From contig NZ_CP116341.1 in assembly GCF_033304595.1 (NCBI RefSeq), forward strand, positions 477,001 through 541,000: 64,000 nt of DNA. Direction: 5' to 3'. The notes under the pieces were generated by a model. The model ran no database searches. It had not been told where the DNA came from and worked only from the letters and a program-made list of their open reading frames with translations. The translations under genes and the position numbers were made by a program. Shown here in pieces: positions 8,068 through 17,609 of the stretch. The DNA comes from Sporosarcina jeotgali. GTDB taxonomy: Bacteria; Bacillota; Bacilli; Bacillales_A; Planococcaceae. The first letter of the stretch is position 1. Every line of letters begins with the position of its first letter.

Positions 8068-9756
8068 ATGAAAAGAAGAGTTAAATTTAAGAGCATTAGA
8101 GCGCGACTTTACTGGTCGTTTGGTATAGTGATGCTCCTAGTGCTTGCGTTAGGGTTTTTTGCGTTGAATTCCATACAGAGGGTTAACGAAAATACCAAGA
8201 CCTTGATTGAAAAGGATACAAAACTAGTTGCTGCCGATTTAAGGCTGGCGAGTACGATGGCTGGGAGTATATTAGCTGTTCGAGCGTATTTGTTGTTGGG
8301 AGATCCTCAATATAAAGAAGAATTTGAGATGTTAGATGACTATGGTGCGAACCTTCGAGAAGAGGTTGAAAAAATTGGAGGAGATCTTGGAGATATCGGT
8401 GAAAGGACATCGAAATGGAACGAGATGCTGTCCACTGATGTTATTGGGATGTATGACGCCAATCGCAAAGAACGAGCGATTAAGAACTTGGAGAGCTTAT
8501 CAAAAGAAAGTACGGAATTGATTGCAGAATATCATAAAATTGCGGATCGGCGTGAGAAACAAACCGCTTCTCGCGGCGATGAAATCATTCACAGTGGAAT
8601 CATTACATTGAGATGGGTTTTTGCAGTGTCAATTCTGACATTGATCGTAAGCGGGACCGCATCTGCTTTGACGACAGCAGCCATTACGAAACCGATTATG
8701 CAAATTAGAAACCGGATGCAATCGATTGCCGGTGGGGATTTAAGTCAGGAATCTCTCGAAATTCTTTCTGAAGATGAAGCCGGGCAGCTTGCGGTCGCGA
8801 TGAATGAGATGAGTGACAACACACGTAATATGCTGAATCGCATCAATGATGTGTCATCCTCCGTTTCGGCACATAGTGAAGAATTGACGCAGTCCTCGAC
8901 TGAAGTGAATCAAGCTTCTGCGCAAATCGCAGTGACGATGCAGGAATTGACATCTGGAATCGAAAGTGAAGCCAATACGGCCACTGATTTGGCGATGGCG
9001 ATGGAACGGTTTGTGGAACGCGTCGAAAGTGCAAATGAACGAGGAGAAGCGATTCAAAAAGCTTCTGAGAACGTCATGGAACAGACGGTAACTGGATCGG
9101 CTTTAATGGAAACATCTACAGAACAAATGCAGCGAATCGATGCGATTGTCCAAGAAGCGGTAACGAAAATCAAAGGGTTGGATAGTCAATCGCAAGAGAT
9201 TTCGAAACTCGTCGTTGTCATTAAGGACATTGCAGATCAGACGAATTTACTGGCGTTGAACGCGGCGATTGAAGCAGCTCGTGCGGGTGAGCATGGTAAA
9301 GGGTTCGCGGTTGTCGCGGAAGAAGTGCGTAAACTGGCTGAACAAGTTGCTGTTTCTGTGACAGATATCACTGGCATTGTCGGGACGATTCAGCAGGAGT
9401 CCAGCAGTGTAGCAGGATCCCTTGAATCCGGATATACAGAAGTGGAAAAAGGGACTGCTCAATTATTGACGACTCAAGAGACATTCGCTGAAATCAGTAA
9501 TGCTGTGAATAAAATGTCAGAGGATATCGGAATTATTTCGGAGAACCTTTCTGAAATTGCAGCAGGCAGTGAAGAAATGAGTGAGTCAGTAGAAGAAATC
9601 GCGGCAATTTCCGAGCAATCTGCTGCTGGCGTACAAGAAACATCCGCTGCATCCCAACAGACCAGCAGCTCCATGGAAGAATTAGCAGGCAGTTCTGCAC
9701 AACTAGCAGTGTTAGGACAAGACTTGAACGAACTGGTGAATGAATTCAAATTGTAA
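8068..9756 (+). CDS. Methyl-accepting chemotaxis protein (membrane receptor 1)
   Basis: Transmembrane chemoreceptor, 562 residues. Order: short cytoplasmic tail, membrane segment at about residues 14-33, an extracellular four-helix-bundle sensor of some 150 residues ([20 protein letters not shown], then FEMLDDYG), a second membrane segment near 185-205, a HAMP domain ([20 protein letters not shown]), and the signalling coiled coil with the conserved tip [37 protein letters not shown]. It passes ligand occupancy to CheA/CheW. It is closely related to the receptor at 11804, nearly identical in the signalling half, so the pair arose by duplication. GAAGGAGAG precedes the ATG. Ligand unknown. Confidence 0.95.
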   Translation: MKRRVKFKSIRARLYWSFGIVMLLVLALGFFALNSIQRVNENTKTLIEKDTKLVAADLRLASTMAGSILAVRAYLLLGDPQYKEEFEMLDDYGANLREEVEKIGGDLGDIGERTSKWNEMLSTDVIGMYDANRKERAIKNLESLSKESTELIAEYHKIADRREKQTASRGDEIIHSGIITLRWVFAVSILTLIVSGTASALTTAAITKPIMQIRNRMQSIAGGDLSQESLEILSEDEAGQLAVAMNEMSDNTRNMLNRINDVSSSVSAHSEELTQSSTEVNQASAQIAVTMQELTSGIESEANTATDLAMAMERFVERVESANERGEAIQKASENVMEQTVTGSALMETSTEQMQRIDAIVQEAVTKIKGLDSQSQEISKLVVVIKDIADQTNLLALNAAIEAARAGEHGKGFAVVAEEVRKLAEQVAVSVTDITGIVGTIQQESSSVAGSLESGYTEVEKGTAQLLTTQETFAEISNAVNKMSEDIGIISENLSEIAAGSEEMSESVEEIAAISEQSAAGVQETSAASQQTSSSMEELAGSSAQLAVLGQDLNELVNEFKL

Positions 9757-9776
9757 AATGAATGGTTACACGTAAA

Positions 9777-9812
9777 AAAGCAGCTTCTCCAAAACTGGAG
9801 AGGCTGCTTTTT
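9777..9812 (+). terminator. Bidirectional terminator between two chemoreceptor genes
   Basis: Long stem AAAGCAGCTTCTCC / GGAGAGGCTGCTTT with T-rich ends on both strands; it serves the converging genes at 8068 and 9816. Confidence 0.88.
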
Positions 9813-9815
9813 AGG

Positions 9816-11522
9816 TTAATTCAAATGAGTCATGAGTTCATCCAGCAATCGCAATACTTCTGTGGATGCTTTTTCAATTTGCTTGAGATCGTTTTCTGCA
9901 GCTTGTAAATTGCCTTGCCCGTAGTGTACAGCGGCTGACTTGGCAAACTCATGGACATCTCCATGATGCTGATCGAGTTCTTTATACGCAGGAAGGTGTC
10001 CGAGCGTTCTTGCAACATCCTCATTCGTGTACCATTTTCCAAGCCGGCAGCCCAATTTGGAGCCGACATCTTCAGGACGGATTGTTTCCAAGCCGAGCAG
10101 CATGTTGTAAATACGCCATTTCCACAAAATATGATCTGCTTTTGACAGCTGCAGAAGCGCTCGTGAAGACAACTCTGTATTGGTTGCTGCAACAGTATTG
10201 AGCCGGAACGCATTGAGTTCTTGGCTTAACTCATATACAGCATTGGATGTGCTTGTGCTGAAAGTATGAATGTTTTCCTGGTTTTTGTTGATGTGTCCCA
10301 TTCGGCTCGCGATTTGGTCAATCGACAGTGCTTGCTGTTCAGAAAGTGCAGCTGTATTCGTAATGTCTGCATGAATCTCTTCAATTGCATTGACAATCGA
10401 GTGGAGCATGGTCAGAGATTCGTTCGCTTCATTTGTAGCACTATGGATGGATGAAGTCGTTTCCGTAATGGAAGTCGATACATCATTTGCGTACGTTTTT
10501 AAATATGAGACATTATCGGATGCCACGTCGAGTGCCGCAACCGTATTTTCAGCAAGTTTTCGGACTTCCTGTGCAACGACAGCGAACCCTTTTCCATGCT
10601 CGCCTGCCCGCGCAGCTTCAATGGAAGCGTTGAGTGCAAGCAAATTTGTTTGGTTTGCGATGCTGTTAATCAGCTCGACGACTTGTTCAATATCGGTGAC
10701 ACGCTTCTGGAGTTTGGCAAATGTATCTGAAATTAATGTAATTCCTTGCTCTGTCTGCAGAATTTGGCGTATCGCACGTTCGATTGTCTTTTTACTATCG
10801 GATGCATATTGGACGGAATCGGTTGTTTTTTCTGAAATCCGGGCAGATGTTGTCGCGACCTCAGCGATTGACATGGTCATTTCTGCAGTAGCGATTCCTG
10901 AAGCTAAAAGTTCCTCGCTTTGACGTTCGATATTAAAGATCAGGTCTTTCATATACATGATCTTGGCATTTGAATCGACTAATCCCGTAATCTCACTGAC
11001 AATGCGTTCGAGTGATTGCTGCTCGTAATATTCCGAGGCAAGTTGCAGTTCGACTGTCATTGCGGCATTGAAAGATCTCATCTTTTCGAATGATTTTGAT
11101 GGTTTGAAGTTCGTTTGCTGCAAGATTGCAGTCTGGACGATAAATCCGAATTCGTTCATCACAGCCATTACCCGGCCACTATCAAAGCTGTGCGCATACA
11201 AGAGGTCGTAAAATTCATGAGCACGGTGAAGGTAGTCTGCGTCACGTTCGCTGTTAAATAGATTTTGGACATATTGCTCAATCTCTGATGAGCATTGTTC
11301 ACTTGAGAAACTTTCGTTCGAGTCGTTTAGCAGTCTCTTTAACGTATCTGCCAATGAGAAAGAAACAGTGTTTAACTGTTCATAGATTTGGTGTAAGTGG
11401 TGCAGGTCAAGTTCTTGGAAATGGGCAAAACTGAGTTTGGGTTGCAACAATCCGGGCGCGTGGAAATCTGTCCCGCGTGCAAAGGGATCGTCTATCTGGA
11501 ATTTTTGGCGCAATGTAACCAT
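9816..11522 (-). CDS. Soluble chemoreceptor with C-terminal zinc-binding CZB domain
   Basis: 568-residue methyl-accepting protein without membrane segments. Residues 1-190 form a helical sensor of uncertain type; spacing and helix pattern recall globin-coupled sensors such as HemAT, but I cannot place the haem ligand. The middle is a standard signalling domain ([35 protein letters not shown]). The end matches the chemoreceptor zinc-binding domain: [16 protein letters not shown], and LDQHHGDVH supply the His and Cys ligands. It probably reads an intracellular signal (zinc/redox or gas) and feeds the chemotaxis array. ATG at 11522 follows TAGGAGGC. It is transcribed against its neighbours. Confidence 0.9.
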   Translation of the reverse strand: MVTLRQKFQIDDPFARGTDFHAPGLLQPKLSFAHFQELDLHHLHQIYEQLNTVSFSLADTLKRLLNDSNESFSSEQCSSEIEQYVQNLFNSERDADYLHRAHEFYDLLYAHSFDSGRVMAVMNEFGFIVQTAILQQTNFKPSKSFEKMRSFNAAMTVELQLASEYYEQQSLERIVSEITGLVDSNAKIMYMKDLIFNIERQSEELLASGIATAEMTMSIAEVATTSARISEKTTDSVQYASDSKKTIERAIRQILQTEQGITLISDTFAKLQKRVTDIEQVVELINSIANQTNLLALNASIEAARAGEHGKGFAVVAQEVRKLAENTVAALDVASDNVSYLKTYANDVSTSITETTSSIHSATNEANESLTMLHSIVNAIEEIHADITNTAALSEQQALSIDQIASRMGHINKNQENIHTFSTSTSNAVYELSQELNAFRLNTVAATNTELSSRALLQLSKADHILWKWRIYNMLLGLETIRPEDVGSKLGCRLGKWYTNEDVARTLGHLPAYKELDQHHGDVHEFAKSAAVHYGQGNLQAAENDLKQIEKASTEVLRLLDELMTHLN

Positions 11523-11552
11523 TCGTTAGCCTCCTAATAGGTCAATGTATTT

Positions 11553-11581
11553 AGTATAGTGTTTGTGAATTAAGATTACAA
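11553..11581 (-). promoter_or_regulatory. Sigma-A promoter of the soluble chemoreceptor gene
   Basis: On the minus strand: TTGTAA (11581-11576), 17-base spacer, TATACT (11558-11553), about 30 bases before the start codon. Confidence 0.65.
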
Positions 11582-11707
11582 GGTCATGTTTTATGTCTGC
11601 ATTAGTATATTGAAATAAGGTATTTAGTATTAATTAATGAAGATTGAAAGGAAATAAATAGGGGTGCTCCTTTTAAAATAAAAAATATTAAAAAAACGTT
11701 AAAATTA

Positions 11708-11736
11708 GTGACTTTAGTCCTTTTTGGAGGTATAAT
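11708..11736 (+). promoter_or_regulatory. Sigma-A promoter of the second membrane chemoreceptor gene
   Basis: GTGACT at 11708-11713, 17-base spacer, TATAAT at 11731-11736. It shares TAGTGACTTT and TATAATTA with the promoter at 7964, so the paralogues kept their control region after duplication. Confidence 0.7.
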
Positions 11737-11803
11737 TACGAAGGATTTTATACCATTAAACTATTTAAAAGTGATTCGTGGGAATCAGAAAAGGGAGAGC
11801 GTT

Positions 11804-13498
11804 ATGAAAAAAGGATCAGGTTTTAAAAGTGTGAAAAGCAGATTACTAGCGTCGTTTGGGGTAGTTGTACTGCTCGTCATCGCGTTAGGTGTGTATACGA
11901 TAGTGTCGGTCAATCAGGTTAATCAAAAGACCCAAGAGATAGTGGAGACAGATACGCAGTTAATGGCGATTGACTTAAAGCTTGCTAATACGATGGCGGG
12001 CAGAATGTCAGCGGTTCGTGCTTATGTGTTATTTGGAGATGAAGCCTATAAAGAAGAGTTTTTTACGCTGACGGAATCAGGTAAAGAGCTCCAGGCCGCA
12101 GCTGAAAAGTTAGGTACGTCGGGTGAATTTGGTGAATTAGTTGATCAAATGATTAACTGGCGAAAAAAGCTTACGACTGAAGTAATCGATATGTATGATG
12201 CCAACCGCAAAGAACGTGCAGCGAAAAACCTGGATGACTTGTCTATAGAAGGCAATGAGTTGATTGCCAAGTATCATGAGATTGCAGATAAACGGGAAAA
12301 ACTTACGAATACCCATGGAAAAGAAATCATTTCAAGCGGAAAAGAAACGCTGACGTGGATTGCTGTCGTATTGCTGCTGGTTCTTGTGATCAGCATCGGT
12401 GCTGCGCTATTTACGGCACGTGTCATTACGCTGCCGATTAAGCGGGTAATGGAACGTATGAAGCTGATTGCTGATGGGGATTTAAGTCACGAACCGCTTG
12501 CTGTAACTTCAAGAGATGAAGTAGGGCAATTAGCTGCGGCTACGAATGAAATGAGTGAACACACGCGAGAGATGCTACGCCATATTAATGACGTTTCTTC
12601 ATCCGTTTCAGCACACAGTGAAGAGTTAACTCAGTCTTCGACGGAAGTAAATGCGGCGTCACAACAAATTGCAGTGACGATGCAAGAACTGACTTCAGGA
12701 ATTGAAAGTGAAGCGAACACGGCAACGGATCTGGCCATGATGATGGAGCGTTTTGTAGAACGCGTTGAAGATGCCAATCAAAAAGGGGATGCGATTCAGA
12801 AAACGTCACTAAACGTGCTGGATCAGACGGCGAACGGATCTCGATTGATGGAGACGTCTACTGAACAAATGCAGCGGATTGACGCAATTGTCCAAGAAGC
12901 CGTAACGAAGATTAAAGGGTTGGATGTCCAATCTCAAGAGATTTCAAAACTTGTTGTTGTGATTAAGGATATTGCGGATCAGACGAATTTGCTTGCGTTG
13001 AATGCAGCAATTGAAGCAGCACGTGCGGGTGAACACGGCAAAGGGTTTGCAGTGGTCGCAGAAGAAGTACGTAAACTGGCGGAACAAGTTGCTGTTTCTG
13101 TGACGGATATTACAGGCATTGTTGGAACGATTCAGCAAGAGTCCAGCAGTGTTGCGGGGTCACTGGAGTCCGGTTATGAAGAAGTGGAAAAAGGAACTGC
13201 GCAACTGAAGACGACCCGAGAGACGTTTGGTGAAATTAGCAATGCGGTGAACAAGATGACTGAGGATATCGGCATCATTTCTCAAAATCTCGGAGAAATC
13301 GCAGCAGGCAGTGAAGAAATGAGTGAGTCCGTGGAAGAAATCGCGGCCATTTCCGAACAGTCTGCAGCTGGTGTACAAGAAACCGCAGCTGCATCAGAAC
13401 AGACAAGCAGCTCAATGGAAGAAGTGGAGGGCAGTTCATCACAACTCGCTCAGCTTGCTGAGAATTTGAATGGATTGGTACGGCAATTTAAGTTGTAA
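11804..13498 (+). CDS. Methyl-accepting chemotaxis protein (membrane receptor 2)
   Basis: Paralogue of the receptor at 8068 with the same layout: two membrane segments, a four-helix-bundle sensor, HAMP and signalling domain, about 564 residues. The start is the ATG at 11804 after AAGGGAGAG; the frame is open upstream but the promoter lies there. The sensor half has diverged more ([18 protein letters not shown] here against [18 protein letters not shown]), while the tip is unchanged. Both keep the segment [17 protein letters not shown] or a close variant, suggesting related ligands. The end VRQFKL corresponds to VNEFKL of its twin. Confidence 0.94.
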   Translation: MKKGSGFKSVKSRLLASFGVVVLLVIALGVYTIVSVNQVNQKTQEIVETDTQLMAIDLKLANTMAGRMSAVRAYVLFGDEAYKEEFFTLTESGKELQAAAEKLGTSGEFGELVDQMINWRKKLTTEVIDMYDANRKERAAKNLDDLSIEGNELIAKYHEIADKREKLTNTHGKEIISSGKETLTWIAVVLLLVLVISIGAALFTARVITLPIKRVMERMKLIADGDLSHEPLAVTSRDEVGQLAAATNEMSEHTREMLRHINDVSSSVSAHSEELTQSSTEVNAASQQIAVTMQELTSGIESEANTATDLAMMMERFVERVEDANQKGDAIQKTSLNVLDQTANGSRLMETSTEQMQRIDAIVQEAVTKIKGLDVQSQEISKLVVVIKDIADQTNLLALNAAIEAARAGEHGKGFAVVAEEVRKLAEQVAVSVTDITGIVGTIQQESSSVAGSLESGYEEVEKGTAQLKTTRETFGEISNAVNKMTEDIGIISQNLGEIAAGSEEMSESVEEIAAISEQSAAGVQETAAASEQTSSSMEEVEGSSSQLAQLAENLNGLVRQFKL

Positions 13499-13517
13499 GG
13501 GAACTGATTTGGAAAAT

Positions 13518-13553
13518 GGCTCACCCGCTGAATACTGCGGGTGGGCTTTTTGT
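13518..13553 (+). terminator. Terminator of the second membrane chemoreceptor gene
   Basis: Stem GCTCACCCGC / GCGGGTGGGC with loop TGAATACT and a following TTTTTGTTT. Confidence 0.85.
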
Positions 13554-13582
13554 TTGTACTGGATAGTTATGATGTGGGAAGG

Positions 13583-13712
13583 TTCTCGATCAGTTGAGTG
13601 GAGTTGTCTGACATTGGGGGTGGATTGTTCATCAGATATGAGAGTTTCTTCATCACATTGCAAGATTTCTCCGACACCTAGAGAAGTTTCTCGCTAACGG
13701 GACACAATTAAG
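13583..13712 (+). repeat. 21-bp array B3 with truncated core
   Basis: Six TTCTCC-type units at 13583, 13604, 13625, 13646, 13667 and 13688, then CACAATT at 13703, 15 bases past the last unit start as in the other B arrays. The rest of the core is missing. It lies between two converging genes. Confidence 0.85.
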
Positions 13713-13747
13713 CTATGAAACTGCGTCACTTGCAGTCAGTTATGCAA

Positions 13748-13783
13748 AAAACGACATCTTCGCTTGAGAAGATGTCGTTTTTG
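13748..13783 (-). terminator. Terminator of the GbsR-type regulator gene
   Basis: Stem AAACGACATCTTC / GAAGATGTCGTTT with T-tracts on both strands, directly behind the stop codon at 13784. Confidence 0.85.
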
Positions 13784-14326
13784 TTAGTCCTCTTCCAGTC
13801 TGGGAACGAGGTCGAATATTTTTTGGTCTTCGAATGCATCGATGAGCCGGTCGAGCCAGTCGTAATATTCGCGGATGTAAAGCAGTTTTTCAATATCTGA
13901 CTCAATTACTGAGAGAAGTTCATCAGTGATGTCGTCAGCTTTTTTTAGTTCCTTTAGTTCAGCAAGTGATTTCCGAATTGCAGCTGTATGCAGTGAAACA
14001 GCTCTTCTCCATTTGACGGTGAACATATCGACGAAAATCTGATACCAGTCGTCTTTTACTTCATATAAGTCTTTTCGGACACCGCGCTCCCACACACGTT
14101 CAACGAGTTTAGCTTCTGAAAGTGAACGGATCGATGTACTCATGCTCGTTTTACTCATTCCGAGTTCTGCGGACATGTCATCTAAAGTAAGCGGACGGTT
14201 TTCAAAAAACATCATACCGAATTGTCTTCCTGCAGAAGGCGGAAGTCCATAAAGATGGATGTTTTGTGCAATCGATTCGGTAATTCGCTTACGAGACTTC
14301 TCTAGTTTTTCGTACGCATCCATCAT
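13784..14326 (-). CDS. GbsR/MarR-family transcriptional regulator
   Basis: 180-residue winged-helix regulator of the GbsR type, the choline- or betaine-sensing repressors of Bacillales. The helix-turn-helix is LTLDDMSAELGMSKTSMSTSIRSLSEAKLVERV (about residues 46-78), with the wing WERGVRKDLYEVKDD, then a helical ligand/dimer region. It faces the opuA operon head to head, the arrangement expected for a regulator of compatible-solute uptake. AAGGAGG precedes the ATG pair at 14326/14323. Two inverted repeats in the shared spacer (14342-14360 and 14417-14434) are candidate operators. Role inferred from family and context. Confidence 0.88.
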   Translation of the reverse strand: MMDAYEKLEKSRKRITESIAQNIHLYGLPPSAGRQFGMMFFENRPLTLDDMSAELGMSKTSMSTSIRSLSEAKLVERVWERGVRKDLYEVKDDWYQIFVDMFTVKWRRAVSLHTAAIRKSLAELKELKKADDITDELLSVIESDIEKLLYIREYYDWLDRLIDAFEDQKIFDLVPRLEED

Positions 14327-14341
14327 GGATGAGCCTCCTTG

Positions 14342-14360
14342 TGATGAAGAAATTTCATCA
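14342..14360. promoter_or_regulatory. Inverted repeat in the regulator leader, candidate operator
   Basis: Perfect 7-bp inverted repeat TGATGAA-N5-TTCATCA between the regulator's start codon and its TATACT box at 14376-14381; well placed for autoregulation. Confidence 0.45.
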
Positions 14361-14416
14361 GTCTTTGAACACTTCAGTATAGCTTAGAACATCGGAAAAA
14401 GAAAATCAATCATTAT

Positions 14417-14434
14417 GTACAGAAAAAACTGTAC
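14417..14434. promoter_or_regulatory. Inverted repeat upstream of opuA, candidate operator
   Basis: Perfect GTACAG-N6-CTGTAC with an all-A spacer, lying between the divergent gbsR-type and opuA promoters. Confidence 0.45.
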
Positions 14435-14457
14435 GTACGATATATAAAGTAAATCAT

Positions 14458-14486
14458 TTGTATTACAAACAGATTACAGCTATACT
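14458..14486 (+). promoter_or_regulatory. Sigma-A promoter of the opuA operon
   Basis: TTGTAT at 14458-14463, 17-base spacer, TATACT at 14481-14486, about 35 bases before the opuAA start. Confidence 0.7.
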
Positions 14487-14521
14487 ATGAAACATCGTAA
14501 TTAGTGAATCGGGGGGTTCGT

Positions 14522-15784
14522 ATGGAAGAGGCAATTAGAAATAAGAAAATTGAAGTGAGAAACGCGTCGAAAATCTTCGGGAAATCGAGCAAGCGCGCGG
14601 CTCAACTTCTTAAAGAAGGCAAAACGAAGAAAGAGATATTGAAAGAAACAGGTGCGACCGTTGGTGTTAATAACGCAGCATTCGATGTACTCGATGGTGA
14701 AATATTTGTCATCATGGGCTTGTCGGGAAGCGGAAAGTCTACACTCGTGCGCCTGCTGAACCGGTTGATAGATCCAACATCTGGCCAGATTTTATTGGAC
14801 GGAGAAGATATTGTGAAGATGAATAAAGAGCAGCTTCGCAATGTTCGCCGGAAGAAAATCGGAATGGTGTTCCAGAACTTCGCGTTGTTCCCGCATCGGA
14901 CGATTCTGGAAAATACGGAGTATGGACTTGAGATTCAAGGAACTGCAAAAGAAGAACGCAAGAATCAAGCGATTGAATCGCTGCGTCTGGTCGGACTGGC
15001 GGGCTATGAATCTCAATATCCGGGCCAGCTGAGCGGCGGCATGCAGCAGCGGGTCGGGCTGGCTCGAGCGCTTGCAAACAATCCTGACATTTTACTGATG
15101 GATGAGGCGTTCAGTGCACTCGATCCATTGATTCGTAAAGATATGCAGGATGAATTGCTTCAGCTGCATGAAGATATGGGCAAGACCATCATCTTCATCA
15201 CCCATGACTTGGATGAAGCGCTCCGGATTGGCGATCGAATCGCACTCATGAAAGATGGGGAAATCGTACAAATCGGTACTCCCGAAGAGATTCTGATGAA
15301 TCCATCTAATGACTATGTCGAGCGTTTCGTCGAAGACGTGGACCTGTCAAAAGTACTGACAGCGAACCACATTATGAAGCATGCGGATACGGTTCAGATT
15401 GACAGAGGACCGCGTGTTGCGCTTCGTCTAATGGAAAGTCTGCGAATTTCATCGATTTATGTAGTAGATAAAGGCGGTCGGCTAATGGGTGCGCTGACTG
15501 CTCAAGATGCAGTGACTGCAGCAGAAAAGAATTTGAAAATCGAGGACGTTTTGATCAAAGATGTCATTACAACATCGGGCGAAAGTGTTCTGACGGAGCT
15601 CTTTGATATCGTTTCGACGGCAACGATTCCTGTTGCAGTGGTCGACGAAAAGAACCGTTTGAAAGGGATTATCATCCGCGGTGCCATGATTGGTGCGCTT
15701 GCTGGTGACAATCAGTTCATCAACGAGAATGGTGAAATTACAGAGGACGAACAGCTTGAAGCGGAGGTGACGGCACATGAATGA
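14522..15784 (+). CDS. opuAA: Glycine betaine/proline ABC transporter, ATPase
   Basis: Energy-coupling subunit of an OpuA/ProU-type importer, 420 residues. The N-terminal extension before the core (KIFGKSSKRAAQLLKEG) is typical of OpuAA/ProV. Walker A GLSGSGKST is at about residue 66, the signature LSGGMQQRVGLARAL and Walker B ILLMDEAFSALD follow, then two CBS modules from about 290 to the end, which in relatives sense ionic strength. ATG at 14522 follows GGGGGG; a GTG at 14504 is a poorer start. The stop overlaps the permease start by 8 bases. First gene of opuAA-opuAB-opuAC. Confidence 0.95.
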   Translation: MEEAIRNKKIEVRNASKIFGKSSKRAAQLLKEGKTKKEILKETGATVGVNNAAFDVLDGEIFVIMGLSGSGKSTLVRLLNRLIDPTSGQILLDGEDIVKMNKEQLRNVRRKKIGMVFQNFALFPHRTILENTEYGLEIQGTAKEERKNQAIESLRLVGLAGYESQYPGQLSGGMQQRVGLARALANNPDILLMDEAFSALDPLIRKDMQDELLQLHEDMGKTIIFITHDLDEALRIGDRIALMKDGEIVQIGTPEEILMNPSNDYVERFVEDVDLSKVLTANHIMKHADTVQIDRGPRVALRLMESLRISSIYVVDKGGRLMGALTAQDAVTAAEKNLKIEDVLIKDVITTSGESVLTELFDIVSTATIPVAVVDEKNRLKGIIIRGAMIGALAGDNQFINENGEITEDEQLEAEVTAHE

Positions 15785-16628
15785 GTTATTACCGCGCTTA
15801 CCGTTCGCAGATTGGATTGATACCGGTGTTGACTGGCTGGTGGATGTAGCTGGACCGTTGTTCGATGGAATTGCGACAGGACTTGAAGCCACAGTCGAAA
15901 CGTTTGTCGACATCATGGACTTCCCGCCGTCGATTTTATTGGCAGTCATTTTTGCATTGCTCGCTTGGTGGTTCTCGACGAAAAAAATCGCGTTGTTTAC
16001 GCTGATCGGCTTTCTCTTCATTGACTACCTAGGGTATTGGTATCCGATGCTTCAAATGCTCGCGCTCGTTCTGACTTCGGTCGCAATCGCCATTATTATC
16101 GGGGTGCCGATTGGGATTTGGATGTCGCAGCAGTTGATGGCACGCAGGATTATCACGCCGATTCTCGACTTGATGCAAACGATGCCGGCGTTCGTGTACT
16201 TGATCCCGGCAATCTTCTTCTTCAACATCGGTGTCGTACCAGGTCTTGTCGCATCGATTATCTTTGCGATGCCGCCGACAATCCGGTTGACGATGCTCGG
16301 CATTGAGCAAGTTCCGAAAGATTTGATTGAAGCTACAGAAGCATTTGGTTCAACGACGTGGCAGCGCTTACTGAAAGTGCAGATCCCGCTTGCGAAGCCG
16401 AATATTATGGCGGGTGTGAACCAGAGTATTATGCTTTCACTATCTATGGTTGTTATTGCGTCAATGGTTGGTGCACCAGGACTTGGAACGAAAGTGTATC
16501 AAGCTGTTACGCAACTAAAAACCGGTGTAGGTGTTGAAACGGGTGTCGCAATTGTACTCGTTGCCATCATTCTGGACCGTATAACGCAACACGCAGGACG
16601 ATCTAAACAAGGGGGAAAAGAATCATGA
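15777..16628 (+). CDS. opuAB: Glycine betaine ABC transporter, permease
   Basis: Membrane subunit of the OpuA importer, 283 residues. An N-terminal segment (WIDTGVDWLVDVAGPLFDGIA) precedes about six membrane helices. The coupling loop that contacts the ATPase is visible as GIEQVPKDLIEATEAFGSTTWQRLLKVQIPLAKP, the EAA motif of binding-protein-dependent permeases. It overlaps opuAA by 8 bases and opuAC by 4, so the three proteins are translated together. Length and pattern fit OpuAB rather than a fused permease-binding protein. Confidence 0.94.
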   Translation: MNELLPRLPFADWIDTGVDWLVDVAGPLFDGIATGLEATVETFVDIMDFPPSILLAVIFALLAWWFSTKKIALFTLIGFLFIDYLGYWYPMLQMLALVLTSVAIAIIIGVPIGIWMSQQLMARRIITPILDLMQTMPAFVYLIPAIFFFNIGVVPGLVASIIFAMPPTIRLTMLGIEQVPKDLIEATEAFGSTTWQRLLKVQIPLAKPNIMAGVNQSIMLSLSMVVIASMVGAPGLGTKVYQAVTQLKTGVGVETGVAIVLVAIILDRITQHAGRSKQGGKES

Positions 16629-17527
16629 ATTGGACAAAGAAATTAGCAGGAATCAGCGCAGTATCACTACTGGCATTAGGGCTTGCAGCATGTGGGGATG
16701 ACGATGCAAGCAAGGATGGTAATTCTTCGGATAAAACAGCTGGAGAAATGGTAGATTACAAAATCACAGGAATTGACCCGGGTGCTGGAATCATGGAAGC
16801 AACAGACCGTGCCATCAGTGACTACGGGTTAGATAAGTGGGAACTAACGACTGGATCTGGTGCTGCGATGACAGCTGCATTGAAGAAAGCAGTTGACAAA
16901 GAGGAGCCGATCATCATCACAGGCTGGTCTCCGCACTGGATGTTCACGAAATATGATTTGAAATACTTGGATGATCCAGAAGGCTCGTATGGCGGCGCGG
17001 AAGAGATTCACACAATCGGCAGCTTGGATCTTGCGAAAGACAAGCCTGAAGCACACCAAATTCTTCAAAACTTCAAGTGGGATGAAGAAGACATGGGTGA
17101 AGTGATGGTGGCAATTATTGATGGAGAAGATCCAGCAGATGCCGCACAATCTTGGATTGACGAGAACCAAGACAAAGTAGATTCATGGACGGAAGGCGTG
17201 GATAAAGTCGATGGCGACGAGTTCACATTCGTTTATGTCGCATGGGATAGTACGGTTGCCAGCACGAACGTTATGGCGAAAGTGTTGGAAGACCAAGGCT
17301 ACAAAGTGAAAATGTCTCAAGTTGAAGCTGGACCAATGTGGACAGCAGTGGCAGATGGCAGTGCAGACGCATTGCTCGCAGGCTGGCTGCCAGTGACTCA
17401 CAAAACATATGCCGAGAAATATGATGGCAAGTTCGAAGATGTGGGCACAAGCATGGAAGGCGTGAAGATTGGATTGACGGTTCCCGAATATATGGATATC
17501 GATTCGATTGAGGATTTGAAGAAGTAA
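16625..17527 (+). CDS. opuAC: Glycine betaine-binding lipoprotein
   Basis: Substrate-binding protein of the OpuA importer, 300 residues. The signal sequence ends in the lipobox LAAC at about residue 23, so the protein is anchored outside the membrane. The mature part matches OpuAC/ProX: KITGIDPGAGIMEATDRAI, GWSPHWMFTKYDLKYL and MWTAVADGSADALLAGWLPVTH, whose tryptophans normally form the cage for the quaternary ammonium group. It is the last gene of the operon, overlapping opuAB by 4 bases (ATGA), with a terminator behind it. Confidence 0.95.
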   Translation: MNWTKKLAGISAVSLLALGLAACGDDDASKDGNSSDKTAGEMVDYKITGIDPGAGIMEATDRAISDYGLDKWELTTGSGAAMTAALKKAVDKEEPIIITGWSPHWMFTKYDLKYLDDPEGSYGGAEEIHTIGSLDLAKDKPEAHQILQNFKWDEEDMGEVMVAIIDGEDPADAAQSWIDENQDKVDSWTEGVDKVDGDEFTFVYVAWDSTVASTNVMAKVLEDQGYKVKMSQVEAGPMWTAVADGSADALLAGWLPVTHKTYAEKYDGKFEDVGTSMEGVKIGLTVPEYMDIDSIEDLKK

Positions 17528-17541
17528 TAGAGGTTTTAGGG

Positions 17542-17582
17542 AATCCCCGCTGGCTGATTGGATTGGCTGGCGGGGGTTTTTT
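17542..17582 (+). terminator. Terminator of the opuA operon
   Basis: GC-rich arms AATCCCCGC and GCGGGGGTT around a 20-base loop region, followed by six T. Confidence 0.8.
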
Positions 17583-17609
17583 GTGTTCCGCGAGGGCAGG
17601 GGGGCAGGA

